Source: Isoalcanivorax indicus (GTDB taxonomy: Bacteria > Pseudomonadota > Gammaproteobacteria > Pseudomonadales > Alcanivoracaceae). From it: a stretch of 64,000 bases of DNA. The stretch is from NCBI RefSeq assembly GCF_003259185.1, contig NZ_QGMP01000001.1, positions 1,426,001 through 1,490,000 on the forward strand, in the 5' to 3' direction. The position numbers and the translations under genes are program-made. Within the stretch, counting starts at the first letter, position 1; each line of letters opens with the position of its first letter. Below the pieces are notes generated by a model, which was given only the letters and a program-made list of their open reading frames with translations, was not told where the DNA came from and did no database searches. This document shows, piece after piece, positions 62,392 through 64,000 of this stretch.

Positions 62392-63278
62392 GCAAACCCG
62401 TCAGTGCCGGTGCCCGCTTTCGCAAGGCCCTTGCCGAAGAAAAACCGCTACAGATCATGGGCACCATCAACGCGTACGCGGCGATGATGGCTGAGCAGAC
62501 TGGCTATCGTGCCATTTACCTCTCCGGCGGTGGTGTGGCCAATGCCAGCTACGGGCTGCCTGATCTGGGCATGACCAGCATGAATGATGTGCTGGAAGAT
62601 GTGCGCCGTATCTCCAGCGCTGTGGAAACGCCGTTGCTGGTGGATATCGATACCGGCTGGGGTGGCGCCTTCAATATTTCCCGTACGGTCAAGGAAATGA
62701 TCAAGGCTGGCGCCGGCGCTGTGCACCTGGAAGACCAGGTGGCACAGAAGCGCTGCGGCCATCGCCCGAACAAGGAAATCGTCTCGCAGAGCGAAATGGT
62801 GGACCGGGTCAAGGCCGCTGTGGACGGCAAGACGGACGATGACTTCTTCATCATCGCGCGTACCGACGCCTTCCAGAAAGACGGTCTGGAAGCGGCTATC
62901 GAGCGCTCCCGCGCCTGCATCGAAGCCGGTGCCGATGGCATCTTCGCCGAGGCCGTGCACACCCTGGAGGATTACAAGGCCTTCAAGGAAGGGTTGGGCG
63001 GAGCACCGCTGCTGGCCAATATCACCGAATTCGGCGCCACGCCGCTGTTTACCCGCGACGAACTGGCTGAGGCCGGTGCCGACATGATCCTGTACCCGCT
63101 GAGCGCGTTCCGTGCCATGAATGCGGCGGCACTGAGGGTATATCAGAGCATCCGCGAGCAGGGTCACCAGAAAGACGTGGTGGACATCATGCAGACGCGC
63201 ATGGAACTGTATGATTTCCTCAACTACCACGATTACGAGCAGAAGCTCGACGCGCTGTTTGCCCAGGGCAAAGGCTGA
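62388..63278 (+). CDS. prpB: 2-methylisocitrate lyase
   Basis: 296 residues (E. coli 296). The catalytic cysteine C123 is in [11 protein letters not shown], with metal-binding DIDTGWGG and LEDQ as in the isocitrate-lyase superfamily. It splits 2-methylisocitrate into pyruvate and succinate. The ATG overlaps the regulator stop by 4 bases. Confidence 0.97.
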   Translation: MSKPVSAGARFRKALAEEKPLQIMGTINAYAAMMAEQTGYRAIYLSGGGVANASYGLPDLGMTSMNDVLEDVRRISSAVETPLLVDIDTGWGGAFNISRTVKEMIKAGAGAVHLEDQVAQKRCGHRPNKEIVSQSEMVDRVKAAVDGKTDDDFFIIARTDAFQKDGLEAAIERSRACIEAGADGIFAEAVHTLEDYKAFKEGLGGAPLLANITEFGATPLFTRDELAEAGADMILYPLSAFRAMNAAALRVYQSIREQGHQKDVVDIMQTRMELYDFLNYHDYEQKLDALFAQGKG

Positions 63279-63328
63279 TTGACTAACCACCGGATTCAAG
63301 CCGGACGAATTCAAGCAGGAGAAGTAAC

Positions 63329-64000
63329 ATGGCAGAAGGCAAGAAACTCAGCGGCGCTGGCCTGCGTGGCCAGGTAGCAGGCAAGACGGCACTCTCTACC
63401 GTGGGCAAGACCGGTTCAGGGCTGACCTACCGTGGCTACGACGTTCAGGATCTGGCAGAAAACTGCCAGTTCGAGGAAGTGGCCTACCTGATCCTCAAGG
63501 GTAACCTGCCGAACCAGGCCGAGCTGGATGCCTACAAGGCCACGCTCAAGAGCCTGCGCGGTCTGCCCCAGGCGCTGAAAGAAGTGCTGGAACGGATTCC
63601 GAAGGATGCGCACCCGATGGACGTAATGCGCACCGGCTGCTCGATGCTGGGCAACCTGGAAACCGAAACCGACTTCAGTCAGCAGGGCGATGCGGCCGAC
63701 CGGCTGCTGGCTGCCTTCCCGTCGATCATTTGCTACTGGTACCGCTACAGTCATGACGGCGTGAAAGTGGACGTGGAAACCGATGACGATTCCATCGGCG
63801 CCCACTTCCTGCATATGCTGCGCGGCGAGAAACCGAATGCCCTGCACGAGCAGGTCATGAACGTGTCCCTGATCCTGTATGCAGAGCATGAGTTCAACGC
63901 GTCCACGTTTACTGCTCGCGTTTGTGCGTCCACGCTGTCCGACATTCACAGCTGCATTACCGGCGCCATTGGCTCGCTGCGCGGCCCCCTGCATGGCGGT
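63329..64000 (+). CDS. prpC: 2-methylcitrate synthase, N-terminal part (truncated by window end)
   Basis: 224 residues before the window ends. It begins MAEGKKLSGAGLRGQVAGKT and shows the citrate-synthase segments LTYRGYDVQDLAE and EHEFNASTFTARVCAST with an active-site histidine, then GSLRGPLHGG. It condenses propionyl-CoA with oxaloacetate. AGGAG 8 bases upstream of the ATG supports the start. Confidence 0.96.
   Translation, partial: MAEGKKLSGAGLRGQVAGKTALSTVGKTGSGLTYRGYDVQDLAENCQFEEVAYLILKGNLPNQAELDAYKATLKSLRGLPQALKEVLERIPKDAHPMDVMRTGCSMLGNLETETDFSQQGDAADRLLAAFPSIICYWYRYSHDGVKVDVETDDDSIGAHFLHMLRGEKPNALHEQVMNVSLILYAEHEFNASTFTARVCASTLSDIHSCITGAIGSLRGPLHGG

Overview
The window is about 62% GC by eye and reads as one chromosomal segment of a gammaproteobacterium. 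The first half follows, gene for gene and from memory, the Pseudomonas aeruginosa order lon-hupB-ppiD-fabI-ABC peptide transporter-mltD-gloB-rnhA-dnaQ-fimL-nudC-sohB-cysI-nfuA. The fil cluster at 53.8-61.6 kb is otherwise known to me from Acinetobacter and Alcanivorax. Together these suggest an Alcanivorax-like (Alcanivoracaceae) organism; this is inference without a database search. No prophage, IS transposase, integrase or CRISPR array is visible.

Layout. 0-14.5 kb: end of lon, hupB, tRNA-Asp and ppiD on +; then on - fabI, a Yej-type peptide ABC importer with two substrate-binding proteins, mltD and gloB. 14.6-23 kb (+): a YafS-like methyltransferase, rnhA, dnaQ, fimL, nudC, a small membrane protein, sohB, an AcuI-like reductase and zntB. 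23-27 kb (-): a DUF934 protein, cysI, a DUF2970 protein and a MATE pump. 27-31 kb: nfuA behind an IscR-like site, a 500-bp gene-free repeat island, an M48 lipoprotein protease and an ABC1 kinase-like protein. 31-38.4 kb: msrA-SET, a TetR regulator facing an unknown gene and an SDR across a 54-bp palindrome, rluA, a second complete Lon and a methyltransferase. 38.5-43 kb: a second ABC1 protein, rimO, thpR, tRNA-Pro(CGG) and rlmG. 43-46.6 kb (-): methionine salvage genes mtnA-B-D-C. 46.7-53.5 kb: small unknown genes, an AlgP-like basic protein, a 5'-nucleotidase, cysB, cysH, thrH and pabB. 53.8-61.6 kb: filA-F. 61.7-64 kb: a GntR regulator, prpB and the start of prpC (2-methylcitrate cycle).

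How the parts work together. cysI, cysH and cysB, with similar ATAAGC-type motifs before cysI and cysH, form the assimilatory sulfate reduction theme. nfuA may be controlled by iron-sulfur status. The prp genes are probably repressed by the GntR protein through two identical TTGTCTACAA sites flanking a candidate promoter.

The least explained structures are: (1) three hairpin elements with perfect 31-33-bp arms (3363-3481, 27742-27854, 28047-28165) that share a loop core and show compensatory arm changes; (2) the fil cluster, where filA carries, just after its signal peptide, a segment resembling a double-glycine leader and the next gene encodes a C39-type peptidase; (3) the 54-bp palindrome between the TetR gene and its divergent neighbours; (4) a second full-length Lon and two ABC1 proteins, one with an altered KxGQ motif. 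Most start codons were chosen by Shine-Dalgarno position and family length; uncertain cases are stated.
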